This document shows, piece after piece, positions 1-7,053 of a stretch of 7,367 nt of DNA. Each line of letters starts with the position of its first letter. Within the stretch, counting starts at the first letter, position 1. The position numbers and the translations under genes were made by a program. The DNA is from Candidatus Margulisiibacteriota bacterium (lineage in GTDB: Bacteria > Margulisbacteria > Termititenacia > Termititenacales > Termititenacaceae), in NCBI GenBank assembly GCA_031279305.1, contig JAITIS010000011.1:1-7367 (forward strand), written 5' to 3'. The notes under the pieces were generated by a model. That model saw only the letters and a program-made list of their open reading frames with translations, made no database searches and was not told the origin of the DNA.

Positions 1-633
1 CTGCCGGCGGAGTATGCTGTGGTGGTGGACGAAACTTTTTTGACTAAAAATATCGATGCGGCGGCGCTGGCAGAACAGGCCTACAAGCTCCGCCCCTCGT
101 TTCTGGCTTTTCGGGAATCTGTCGAATTAAACAAAGCTGATTATCTCAGCGCTTGGGGCGCTTCTCTGCCGGGACTGTATTATATATATTCCAAACAACA
201 CAATGAATATGATCCAGCGTCGCTGATGACCACCGCCGGCGATACGGAGACTTGGACGCTCAGCGCCAAATGGAATTTTTTTGCGGGCGGCGCCAACTGG
301 TTCCAAATTCACGAAAAAGCCAATAACAGGGATAAATATCGGGAGCAGGAAAAAATCCAGCGCGGTTATATACTGATCGAGATACAGAGCGCGCTGGATG
401 ATCTACGCGCGCAGATTCAGAATGTCTTGGCCGCGCGCGAACAAAATCAGCTGGCCGCCGAATCTCTGCGTATCGCCCGGATCAATTTTGAGTCCGGCAA
501 CGGCACCAGCACGCAGTTAAATGACGCTTTGATCCAGCGGCAGAGTTCCGGCACAAATCTGATCAGGGCTTTGTACGATTATGAATATGCCCGCGCCAAA
601 TTGAATTATGCGGCAGGGCAGGAAATATTCTAA
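1..633 (+). CDS. TolC-like outer-membrane efflux factor, C-terminal 210 residues (5' end outside window)
   Basis: This is the outer-membrane channel component of a tripartite efflux pump; family members form a trimeric beta-barrel with a long periplasmic helical tunnel. The reading frame is open from base 1 and ends at TAA 631-633, so the true start lies upstream; the first in-window start-like codon (GTG at 19) is not a real start. What is visible fits the second OEP repeat: an AYKLRPSF segment entering a helix, the strand-like stretch SLPGLYYIYS, the barrel-type segment WTLSAKWNFFAGG followed by a long amphipathic helix, then FESGNGTSTQLNDALIQ and YDYEYARAKLNYAAGQ. The FxxGxxxxxxLxDA-type pattern and the closing Y-x-x-A-x-x-x-L-x-x-A-x-G are typical of TolC/OprM-family C-terminal helices. 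The adaptor gene follows 12 bases downstream, which supports an efflux role. The substrate cannot be told from sequence. Confidence 0.9.
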   Translation: MPAEYAVVVDETFLTKNIDAAALAEQAYKLRPSFLAFRESVELNKADYLSAWGASLPGLYYIYSKQHNEYDPASLMTTAGDTETWTLSAKWNFFAGGANWFQIHEKANNRDKYREQEKIQRGYILIEIQSALDDLRAQIQNVLAAREQNQLAAESLRIARINFESGNGTSTQLNDALIQRQSSGTNLIRALYDYEYARAKLNYAAGQEIF

Positions 634-638
634 AGGAG
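632..638 (+). promoter_or_regulatory. Ribosome binding site of the adaptor gene
   Basis: AAAGGAG overlaps the stop codon of the outer-membrane factor and its AGGAG core lies 7 bases before the ATG at 646. It is the clearest Shine-Dalgarno sequence in the window and fixes the adaptor start. Confidence 0.85.
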
Positions 639-645
639 TTTTTGT

Positions 646-1668
646 ATGCAAAAATATTTAGTGTTGATTTTAGCGGCGCTGCTGCTGGCTGGCTGCGGCG
701 GTAAAAAAACAGACCCGCCGCGGCGCTTAACTAAAGTGGCTGTGCTGACCCTGTCGCCTAGTCCGGCTGTGAACACCAGAGAATATCCGGGTCTTTTGAC
801 TCCGCTGTATAAAATGAACATTCAGACCCAGACCGGCGGCATTGTCGAATCGATCGGCGTGGAGCTGGGACAGAGCGTGCGCAGAGGACAGGAGCTGGCC
901 AGACTGGATTCCGAGGTGAACGCGGCGCAGTGCCAGCAGGCCGAAGCGGCGTACACGCTGGCTAAAACTTCTTATGAGCGGCAAAAAGCGCTTTATGCGG
1001 AAAATGTTATTTCAGCCCAGCAATATGAGTCCGCGGAATCGCAGCTCAGACAGGCGGAGGCGCTTTACAGGGTGGCCAAAAAAAATCTGGAAGACTGCAC
1101 GCTTACCGCGCCGCGCGCCGGCGTGGTGTCGTTTATCAATTACGATATTGGCGATTCGGCGTCCAAAGGCTCCACGGTAATCGTGCTGGCGGATTACAGT
1201 AAAATAATTATGCGTATCGGGGTCACGGATAAAGATGTCTCCAAAATCAAAACCGGCCAAAAGGCCGCGGTGCGGGTGGATGATCTTGGCCAAAGCTGGC
1301 CTGGCAAAGTGATCGGAGTTGGCTCGCTGGCGGATGACCGCAGCGGCACTTATCCGGTGCGTATTGAGATCGACAACGCGCAGGGCGCGATCAAACCCGG
1401 CATGTTTGGCCGCGCCGGCCTGACGCTGGAATATTATGAACGCGCCAAAGTAGTGCCGTTGGATACTCTGGTGCTGCGCGGCGAAACCATAGGGCTGTAC
1501 GCTGTCACTACCGGCAATATCGTGCGTTTTGCGCCGGTGACCGTTAATTTTGAATTTGACGATAAAGTGTATATTCAGTCCGCCCTGCCTTACGGCCAGC
1601 GGATCGTTTCTCTGGGACAGGAATTTGTGGTGGACGGAGAGGAAGTGGAGATCGCCTCCGGGGAATAA
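646..1668 (+). CDS. RND efflux periplasmic adaptor lipoprotein (HlyD/MFP family)
   Basis: This 340-residue membrane fusion protein would bridge the RND transporter and the TolC-like channel in the periplasm. The N-terminus is a lipoprotein signal: a hydrophobic stretch at residues 4-15 and a lipobox LAGC with the lipidated Cys17. The order of domains is typical: first half of the lipoyl/barrel-sandwich domain near 56-90 (GGIVESIGVELGQSVRRGQ), an alpha-hairpin at about 92-150, second lipoyl half near 151-183 (LTAPRAGVVSF), a beta-barrel near 184-262, and a membrane-proximal domain to the end. The hairpin tip carries R112, L116 and S123, matching the R-x3-L-x6-S TolC-contact motif known from AcrA-type adaptors. 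The start at 646 is supported by a strong RBS. The gene sits 12 bases after the channel gene and 2 bases before the transporter gene, so the operon is probably a single transcript. Confidence 0.94.
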   Translation: MQKYLVLILAALLLAGCGGKKTDPPRRLTKVAVLTLSPSPAVNTREYPGLLTPLYKMNIQTQTGGIVESIGVELGQSVRRGQELARLDSEVNAAQCQQAEAAYTLAKTSYERQKALYAENVISAQQYESAESQLRQAEALYRVAKKNLEDCTLTAPRAGVVSFINYDIGDSASKGSTVIVLADYSKIIMRIGVTDKDVSKIKTGQKAAVRVDDLGQSWPGKVIGVGSLADDRSGTYPVRIEIDNAQGAIKPGMFGRAGLTLEYYERAKVVPLDTLVLRGETIGLYAVTTGNIVRFAPVTVNFEFDDKVYIQSALPYGQRIVSLGQEFVVDGEEVEIASGE

Positions 1669-1670
1669 TT

Positions 1671-4600
1671 ATGAAAAAGTTTGTAGAGTTTTTTCTGCAT
1701 TATAAAAGTCTGGTCACGCTGGCTTTTATCGGCATACTGTTCAGCGGCTGGAGCGCGTATGTAAATATGCCGCGCGAAAGTTTTCCTCAGGTAGAGGTCC
1801 CGTATATGCTGGTTTTGACTATCTATCAGGGCGTGGCCCCGGAGGATATGGAGAGTCTGGTGACGCGGCCTCTGGAGAATAAGATCAAAAGTGTCAGCGG
1901 CATCAAGCGGCTTAACTCTACCTCTGCGGAATCTTATTCGGCGATTTTTATTGAATTTAACCCGGAAGAAAACATTGAATCCGCTTTGCAGAAAGTCCGC
2001 GACAAAGTGGCGCAGGCGCGCAGCGAGCTGCCGGCGGATGTGGAGGAGCCGGAAGTCACGGAGATCAGCTTTGATGATATTCCGATTATGACTATTTCGC
2101 TGTCCGGGGATTACGGCCTGAATAGATTGAAAAAAATCGCCGACGATCTAAAAGATGAGTTTGAAAGCGTGGCCGGCGTGTCCAGCGTGACGGTCATCGG
2201 CGGCTATACGCGCGAAATACAGGTGGTGGTTAATCCGGCGCGGCTTAAGGCTTATAATTTCTCTTACGATCAATTTTCGCAGGCGGTCAAAGCGGCCAAT
2301 GTCAATATACCCGGCGGACTGTTAGACATCGGTTCGCGCTCCTACTTGCTGCGCATACCTAATGAATTTAATTCGGTGGAGGATATCCGCAACGTCGTGC
2401 TGGGCACCTATAACGGCAGGATTATTCTGCTCAAAGATGTGGCTGATGTGCGCGATACCAATAAAAAACAGACCTCTCTGTCCCGCACTGATCAAAAAGA
2501 TTCCGTGACTATGACCGTACAAAAGCGCTCCGGCGCGAATATCATCGGCGTGGCCGGCGCTGTCAAGAAAATCATAAAACAAGCTGAATCTGCGCTGCCT
2601 CAGGGCACCAAAATTGAGTTTATCAGCGATTTTTCCGAGCAGACCGCTTCGCAGGTGGACAATATGGAGAACACCTTGATCTTAAGTATGATTCTGGTTG
2701 TGCTGGTGCTGTATTTTTTTATGGGCCTCCGCAATTCAGCGATTGTCGCCGCGATTATTCCGCTGTCGATGCTGATGACTTTTATTGTTATTAACTGGCT
2801 GGGTTACACGCTTAATTTTGTGGTTTTATTCAGCTTGATCATCCTGCTGGGTATGCTGGTCGATAACGCCATCGTGGTGGTAGAAAATATTTACCGCCTG
2901 CTCAATGAAGGCAGGGACCGCTGGACTGCGGCGGTCGAAGGCGCCTCCGAAGTGCTGGTGCCGGTGCTGACTTCCACGCTGACGACAGTCTGCGCTTATC
3001 TGCCGCTGGCTTTCTGGTCGGGAATGATCGGTAATTTTATTCATTGTCTGCCGATCACTGTATCGATAGGCCTGCTGTCTTCTTTTGCCGCCGCGATTAT
3101 TTTTAATCCGGTATTAAGCCAAGTTTTTCTGCGTAGCCACGCGGAGGAAGCCCACGCGGACGCTAGCAAGCTAAGCATTCCGCATTTGGTAGACGTGTGG
3201 CTGGAAAAGTTTAAGAACGGTTATTATGAGCGCTGGCTGTTTTGGTCTATGCGCAATCGCCGCAAAGTTATCGGCCTTACAGCGGCCGTTTTTGTGCTCA
3301 GCATAATTCTTTTGGCCGGTATGCCCAAAGAAATGTTCCCAGAAACCGACCCGGAAGAATTTGCCATAGATATTAAAATGCCGACCGGCTCCAGACTGGA
3401 GACTACCGATGAACTGGTGCGTAAAATCGAGACTGTGCTGCTGGAGGAAAAAAACTTAAAAGATATAGACCGCTTCGCGGCCAGCGTTGGCAATGACGGC
3501 GCTGGTATGGGCGGCAGGGGCAATGATGATGCGACCGTGGCTAAAATTTCAGTTAAGTTTAAGGAGCGACGTCTGCTGTCCGCAGCGCCGTTGAAAATCA
3601 TAGACAATATCCGCGCGCAGGTTTCTGAGTTTCCCGGCGCAGAGATCATTGTGAGCGCCGGAGATTTTGGTCCGCCGGCCGGCGATCCGATCTCCATAGT
3701 GGTGGCCGGCGATGATTTTGCTGTTCTGGACGGATTGAGCGATGAGATCAAAGCTATAATGCACCGCACGCCCGGCGTGGTGAATATTAAGGATAATCTT
3801 TCGACCGGTCGGCCGGAAATACACGTGCTCATTGACCGGTCTAAAGCCTCCCTGTACGGATTTTCGCCGGCGCAGGCGGCTATGGAAGTGCGAACAGCTT
3901 TTTACGGCGCGACTGCCGCCAAATACCGCGAAGGCGATGATGAATACGATATAGTCGTAAAACTGGATGAAACAGAAAAGTTTTCAACCCAGACCCTGCG
4001 TAATTTGACCCTGCTGTCTAGCAGCGGCGATCACGTGCCGCTAACTAAACTGGCGGATATTAAACTGGCTTCCGGCTTGAATTCCGTGCGCCGGGAGAAT
4101 TACAGCCGGGTTTTGAAGGTGACCGCGGCCACAGAATCGGGAGTGCTGCCTTTTGTGGCTTTGCAGAAAATCCAGAAAGAAATAGCCGGACTGCAAATAC
4201 CGCAGGGTTATGTGGTCAGCTATACCGGCGAAAATGAGGAAATGATGCAGAACTTCAGCTTTTTGTGGACAGCTTTGCGCATCGCGCTGCTGTTAGTGCT
4301 GATCGTGCTGGTGGCGCAGTTTAACTGTTTCTATGTGCCGGTGATCATTATGTTCACCGTTGCGCTTTCGCTGATTGGAATGGTTTTTGGACTGAAAATA
4401 ACCAATCAGGCTTTTGGTCTGATGGCGATGATCGGCATGATCTCGCTGGCCGGCATCGTGGTCAACAACGGCATAGTACTGCTGGATTTTGTCCAGATTA
4501 AACAGCGCGCGGATGACCGCGGCGAGAGCAGCGACGCTGAGCGCAAGCGGACTATTGTTGAAGCCTGTAAAGTCCGTCTGCGTCCGGTGCTGTTGACAGC

Positions 4601-4865
4601 TTTTACGACCGCGCTGGGCTTGCTGCCGCTGCTTTTTGGCATCGGTGTCAATTTCAAGAAACAGCGCATTGATTTTGCCGATCCTGGCGCGATGATGTTT
4701 AGGCCGATGGCTTCGGTGATCTTTTTTGGCCTGATGATTTCGACGTTATTGACGCTGATCATTATGCCGGTAGTTTATTATTCTTGGGATGACTGGCGGC
4801 AAAAACGCCGGCAGAGGAAAGCGCGGCTGGCGGCTCTAAAAAATCCGCCGGTTTCACCGCAATAA
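1671..4865 (+). CDS. RND-family efflux transporter, inner-membrane permease (AcrB/HAE-1-like)
   Basis: This 1064-residue protein is full length for the family and would form the trimeric proton-driven pump of the complex. Two RND halves are visible. TM1 is at about 12-30, followed by the porter segment MPRESFPQVEVPY. TM2-6 lie at about 333-482 and TM7 at about 532-550. A second porter and docking region follows, with TM8-12 at about 866-1037. TM4 carries LVDNAIVVVEN (D398, N399), aligning with the AcrB Asp407/Asp408 pair, so the first Asp is kept and the second is Asn. TM10 reads GIVVNNGIVLLDF, with Asn932/Asn933 where AcrB has Lys940. This combination is common in one group of HAE-type transporters, so it does not imply a dead pump. 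The C-terminus is a basic cytoplasmic tail. The ATG lies 2 bases after the adaptor stop; a GGGGA eight to nine bases upstream may serve as a weak RBS. Drug or metabolite specificity cannot be read from the sequence. Confidence 0.96.
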   Translation: MKKFVEFFLHYKSLVTLAFIGILFSGWSAYVNMPRESFPQVEVPYMLVLTIYQGVAPEDMESLVTRPLENKIKSVSGIKRLNSTSAESYSAIFIEFNPEENIESALQKVRDKVAQARSELPADVEEPEVTEISFDDIPIMTISLSGDYGLNRLKKIADDLKDEFESVAGVSSVTVIGGYTREIQVVVNPARLKAYNFSYDQFSQAVKAANVNIPGGLLDIGSRSYLLRIPNEFNSVEDIRNVVLGTYNGRIILLKDVADVRDTNKKQTSLSRTDQKDSVTMTVQKRSGANIIGVAGAVKKIIKQAESALPQGTKIEFISDFSEQTASQVDNMENTLILSMILVVLVLYFFMGLRNSAIVAAIIPLSMLMTFIVINWLGYTLNFVVLFSLIILLGMLVDNAIVVVENIYRLLNEGRDRWTAAVEGASEVLVPVLTSTLTTVCAYLPLAFWSGMIGNFIHCLPITVSIGLLSSFAAAIIFNPVLSQVFLRSHAEEAHADASKLSIPHLVDVWLEKFKNGYYERWLFWSMRNRRKVIGLTAAVFVLSIILLAGMPKEMFPETDPEEFAIDIKMPTGSRLETTDELVRKIETVLLEEKNLKDIDRFAASVGNDGAGMGGRGNDDATVAKISVKFKERRLLSAAPLKIIDNIRAQVSEFPGAEIIVSAGDFGPPAGDPISIVVAGDDFAVLDGLSDEIKAIMHRTPGVVNIKDNLSTGRPEIHVLIDRSKASLYGFSPAQAAMEVRTAFYGATAAKYREGDDEYDIVVKLDETEKFSTQTLRNLTLLSSSGDHVPLTKLADIKLASGLNSVRRENYSRVLKVTAATESGVLPFVALQKIQKEIAGLQIPQGYVVSYTGENEEMMQNFSFLWTALRIALLLVLIVLVAQFNCFYVPVIIMFTVALSLIGMVFGLKITNQAFGLMAMIGMISLAGIVVNNGIVLLDFVQIKQRADDRGESSDAERKRTIVEACKVRLRPVLLTAFTTALGLLPLLFGIGVNFKKQRIDFADPGAMMFRPMASVIFFGLMISTLLTLIIMPVVYYSWDDWRQKRRQRKARLAALKNPPVSPQ

Positions 4866-5744
4866 AGTTTTAACCGTATTGTTGCTTAGTAGTCCATTTT
4901 GTTTGCGCAGAACTTTCCAGCTTTCGCCGCCGTTGAGACTGTACCAGAGGCCGTTTTCCGCGGCGACATAAATATTCAGTCCGCCGCTCAGGATGTCGCG
5001 GACTTTTTCCGCGTTGTAATTTACATTGGTGTCGTACACCGCCCAAGTCGCGCCGCTGTCCGTGGATTTGGCCAGCGCTTTATCGCCGGCCAGCCAGAGC
5101 TGCCTACCGAAAATATGCAGTTTGTACGGAGCGGATATGGGCGCTTCGATGAACGCGCTGCCGGTAGTCAGTCCGGCGTCCGTCAGCAGAAAGAGATTAT
5201 TTTCCACGAAGCCAAAATCCCGGACATCGCCAGACACGTAAGCCGCGACAGCCCAGCCGTTGGCGGTGCTGGCCTGCAAGACGCCGCCACCCAAAATATA
5301 AAGGCGTTCGGCCGCACAAACAATTTTTTGGTAGCTGTTCGGCGAGGTGATCGCCTCGAACTCCAGATTGGCCGTGGAGGCAAAACAGCCTCTGTCCGTG
5401 GCGGCCCAGATTCCGCTCTGATCTGTGGCGAGACTAGTGACATTGCCGGTGATTAACAAGGCGTAGGTGTAGGCGTTGTCCGTGGAAACATACAAACCGG
5501 CACTGGTGGCCAGAAATAAACCCTGCCCGTTTCTCAAAGCGTCCTGCGGCGCTCCCTGAAAAGTCTGTTTGGATTGTCCGACACTGCGCGTCCAGCTGGA
5601 AATGCGCCCCTCGCTCAAGCCTTTATCCGAAAAAACCCAGAGAGACTGCTCCTGAGCGGCGGTGGCAGAGCTGGTGTCTTTGGTGGCTACACCGCAGCCG
5701 TAGATCAAAAAAATTAAAAGCGCGGCCCAGAATATTTTGCGCAT
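4854..5744 (-). CDS. Predicted lipoprotein with BNR/Asp-box beta-propeller
   Basis: I do not recognise a specific gene. From the ATG at 5744 the product is 296 residues. It begins MRKIFWAALLIFLIYGC, a short signal peptide whose lipobox-like end (IYG before Cys17) predicts export and lipidation; Tyr at the -2 position is unusual. The rest is beta-rich and repetitive, with segments of the form GLF/GIW/GLW-x-A/S-T followed by turns. Asp-box motifs S-x-D-x-G-x-T-W are seen as STDSGATW (residues 227-234) and SLNGGESW (269-276), with a degenerate STDNAYTY near 87-94. This fits a sortilin/Ycf48-type beta-propeller of perhaps six or seven blades, a fold usually used for binding. Alternative starts are an in-frame ATG at 5759 and TTG at 5762; I prefer 5744 because it gives a clean signal peptide, but no start has a good RBS. 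The gene follows the methyltransferase by 27 bases and overlaps the opposing transporter gene by 12. Confidence 0.75.
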   Translation of the reverse strand: MRKIFWAALLIFLIYGCGVATKDTSSATAAQEQSLWVFSDKGLSEGRISSWTRSVGQSKQTFQGAPQDALRNGQGLFLATSAGLYVSTDNAYTYALLITGNVTSLATDQSGIWAATDRGCFASTANLEFEAITSPNSYQKIVCAAERLYILGGGVLQASTANGWAVAAYVSGDVRDFGFVENNLFLLTDAGLTTGSAFIEAPISAPYKLHIFGRQLWLAGDKALAKSTDSGATWAVYDTNVNYNAEKVRDILSGGLNIYVAAENGLWYSLNGGESWKVLRKQNGLLSNNTVKTLLR

Positions 5745-5750
5745 AGGAAG

Positions 5751-5756
5751 ATTATA
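5751..5756 (-). promoter_or_regulatory. Possible -10 box (TATAAT) just before the lipoprotein gene
   Basis: On the minus strand a perfect TATAAT ends 6 bases before the preferred ATG at 5744, so transcription from it would begin at or next to the start codon. No good -35 hexamer is seen 16-18 bases upstream. It falls in the gap after the methyltransferase gene, so it could instead be chance, with the lipoprotein gene read from the upstream transcript. Confidence 0.3.
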
Positions 5757-5771
5757 CATCAAGATGCTTTG

Positions 5772-6737
5772 TTACGGCACGCGGTATCTGACCCAGCGGA
5801 TGTCCTGCCAGCCCTCCTGCAGTCCGGCCAGCTCGATCTGAAGTTCCGCGATAAGATTTATCAGCGCTGGATAGCGGCCGGCAAGAAATCTATCCAGAAA
5901 ATATTTTTCCAGCCGATCTTGCTTTTGAAAATCTGTGTTGCCGGTTATTTGAAAATAATCGTAAAGTATCCGCGAAAAGTCGAACAGCAGTCCCCGCCGG
6001 ACATTGCCGGAAGCCCAGCTGATGAGCCGGTTATAAATATGACTGCCGATGGTTTCTCTTTCGATTAACGAGGTCAGCAGATCGTCCGCGTGTATTCTAA
6101 CCGCGAGCAGATCCGGATAGACACTGAGCAGCCAGCCGGACTGTCTGGTGTAGTAGCCGGCCAGTTCATCCGGATCGAACGGTCTGGCATTCAGCGGACT
6201 CTGAATGTACAGCAGTCCACGGGCGTACGCCGTGCGGTAGCCGCGCTCGTCCAGATAGGCGAGAACTATCTCCAGCGAGTGCTCGCTAAGCCAGCCGGTA
6301 GTGGCTATGAAATGCCCGCCGGATTTGAGATGCGGCAGAAGCTCCAGAATATTATGCATCACCCGCTGGCTGTAATACAGACCGCCGTAACAGCTGATGA
6401 TGAGGTCATAAACCGACAGACCGGCAAAACAAAAATTATCAATGTCGCCGGGATACTCCCTGTCGATGAATGAATTGCCGGAAACAGTCAGCGCGAGATT
6501 GTCATATCTATACACACCGGCGATTTTCAGATCAGCTGCGGCATAGCCCTGTCCTGCTCCGATATCCAGAACAGCTAGTCCGCGCAGTTTGCGCGGAGTA
6601 TACCAAAACAAATCTGCGCACATATCTTTTTGGCAGGCCAGACTCCGCCAGACCAATTGATAATCCTGCCACGTCCGGTTGACGATCCACTGCGGATTTT
6701 CCGCGGGAACGGAGATTATTTTGAGCGCCCTGAACAT
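5772..6737 (-). CDS. Class I SAM-dependent methyltransferase-like protein
   Basis: The 321-residue product has the Rossmann-type methyltransferase core in its first half. Motif I is VLDIGAGQG at about residues 56-64, the glycine-rich loop that binds S-adenosylmethionine. A motif-IV-like strand VYDLIISCYGGLYY lies at 109-122, and LKSGGHFIATTGW at 137-149 matches the strand and turn after motif IV. There is no signal peptide or membrane segment, so a cytoplasmic location is likely. The C-terminal half (about 180-321) is rich in aromatic residues and predicted helices, and I do not recognise it; it may set substrate choice. The substrate is unknown; small molecules, lipids or glycans are as likely as RNA or protein. 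The start ATG at 6737 has no Shine-Dalgarno sequence. The lipoprotein gene follows after 27 bases on the same strand, so co-transcription is plausible, but a shared function is not shown. Confidence 0.8.
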   Translation of the reverse strand: MFRALKIISVPAENPQWIVNRTWQDYQLVWRSLACQKDMCADLFWYTPRKLRGLAVLDIGAGQGYAAADLKIAGVYRYDNLALTVSGNSFIDREYPGDIDNFCFAGLSVYDLIISCYGGLYYSQRVMHNILELLPHLKSGGHFIATTGWLSEHSLEIVLAYLDERGYRTAYARGLLYIQSPLNARPFDPDELAGYYTRQSGWLLSVYPDLLAVRIHADDLLTSLIERETIGSHIYNRLISWASGNVRRGLLFDFSRILYDYFQITGNTDFQKQDRLEKYFLDRFLAGRYPALINLIAELQIELAGLQEGWQDIRWVRYRVP

Positions 6738-6744
6738 AGTCGGA

Positions 6745-6750
6745 AATATA
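6745..6750 (-). promoter_or_regulatory. Possible -10 box (TATATT) before the methyltransferase gene
   Basis: Minus-strand TATATT ends 7 bases before the ATG at 6737, a spacing that would give a leaderless or nearly leaderless transcript. The best -35 at an 18-base spacer is GCTACA, only three of six matches to TTGACA. The call is weak and rests mainly on position and on the absence of any RBS. Confidence 0.3.
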
Positions 6751-6787
6751 TCGCAAGTTTGGCAAATTTGTAGCAGTCTATTCTATC

Positions 6788-6804
6788 TGGAGCGGGCTAT
6801 CGGG
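6788..6804 (-). pseudogene. 3'-end fragment of tRNA-Gly (acceptor strand plus CCA)
   Basis: These 17 bases are identical to the last 17 bases of the intact tRNA-Gly at 6946-6962, including the 3' T-stem strand start, the acceptor strand AGCCCGC, the discriminator T and the encoded CCA. The rest of a tRNA is missing: the palindromic element (copy 1) begins immediately inside it. A short CGAACC at 6868-6873, just past that element, would match the T-loop continuation, so the element may have interrupted a T-arm; six bases alone prove little. Confidence 0.7.
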
Positions 6805-6867
6805 TACACGTCGGCCTCTCGGCCTCGTGGGTCTCACTTCACGTCGCTAACGCTTGTGAAGTTCGAC
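6805..6867 (+). repeat. Structured palindromic element, copy 1
   Basis: The copy reads on the plus strand from the edge of the tRNA 3' fragment. Hairpin P1 has outer stem CAC (6807-6809) with GTG (6827-6829) and inner stem GGCC (6813-6816) with GGCC (6821-6824) around a TCTC loop. The linker GGTCTCA follows. Hairpin P2 has stem CTTCAC (6837-6842) with GTGAAG (6856-6861), and the copy ends TTCGAC (6862-6867). GTC of the linker can also pair with the final GAC across a 3x3 internal loop. Order, spacing and linker motifs match copy 2 at 7070-7142. Confidence 0.75.
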
Positions 6868-6890
6868 GCGAACCTCGGTTCTCGCCCGAG
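6861..6890 (+). repeat. Two further small hairpins next to palindromic element copy 1
   Basis: GTTCG (6861-6865) pairs with CGAAC (6869-6873) around ACG, and CTCGG (6874-6878) pairs with CCGAG (6886-6890) around a 7-base loop TTCTCGC. The second has the 5+7+5 shape of a tRNA arm but its loop lacks the conserved T-loop adenosine. A nested TTCTC/GAGAA pairing (6879-6883 with 6888-6892) is an alternative. No T-run follows directly, so a terminator is unlikely. No counterpart is seen beside copy 2. Confidence 0.45.
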
Positions 6891-6945
6891 AATTACTATA
6901 CTTTTTCTAGTGAAAAATAATTTAACCTAAAGGATGTTTTTATTT

Positions 6946-7021
6946 TGGAGCGGGCTATCGGGCTCGAACCGACGACCTCGAACTTGGCAAGGTCGCGCTC
7001 TACCAACTGAGCTAAGCCCGC
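6946..7021 (-). tRNA. tRNA-Gly (anticodon GCC), CCA encoded
   Basis: The 76-base gene folds completely: acceptor GCGGGCT with AGCCCGC (7 bp), D-stem GCTC with GAGC and loop AGTTGGTA, anticodon stem CGACC with GGTCG and loop TTGCCAA, variable loop AGGTC, and T-stem GTCGG with CCGAT (one G:T pair) and loop TTCGAGC. The discriminator is T, followed by an encoded CCA at 6948-6946. The anticodon GCC lies at 6988-6986 and reads GGC and GGU glycine codons. It is the only complete tRNA in the window. No convincing hairpin-plus-T-run terminator follows it. Its direct upstream has only a -10-like TATATT; a stronger promoter lies about 150 bases upstream, before a broken tRNA copy. Confidence 0.97.
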
Positions 7022-7030
7022 ACGAACAAA

Positions 7031-7036
7031 AATATA
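7031..7036 (-). promoter_or_regulatory. Possible -10 box directly before tRNA-Gly
   Basis: Minus-strand TATATT ends 9 bases before the mature tRNA 5' end. It sits in TTGATATATT, which resembles TTGATATACT of the better promoter before the broken tRNA copy, as if duplicated with the tRNA. No good -35 hexamer is present at 16-18 bases. Confidence 0.35.
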
Positions 7037-7053
7037 TCAATCACATAACCAAA

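Noticed and set aside
19..633. GTG at 19 as the start of the outer-membrane factor
   Set aside because: The frame continues open to base 1, there is no RBS, and the first half of the OEP fold would be missing.
3224..3832. 202-codon minus-strand open frame inside the transporter gene
   Set aside because: It lies wholly within a confidently identified RND gene and has low-complexity Ser/Arg-rich translation typical of a shadow frame.
4830..4860. Terminator for the lipoprotein gene (CGGT-GAA-ACCG followed by GCGGATTTTTT on the minus strand)
   Set aside because: The stem is only four base pairs and the T-run is separated by several bases, so support is too thin.
4899..5456. 185-codon plus-strand open frame opposite the propeller gene
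   Set aside because: The minus-strand frame has a signal peptide, Asp boxes and gene-like spacing; the plus frame shows no domain or RBS and is a shadow.
6813..6892. Hairpins in this stretch as an intrinsic terminator
   Set aside because: None is followed immediately by a T-run on either strand; the first T-rich stretch is more than ten bases away.
6903..6918. TTTTTC-loop-GAAAAA inverted repeat as a tRNA terminator
   Set aside because: The stem is six A/T-dominated pairs with no GC core, and the sequence after it on the minus strand is not a T-run.
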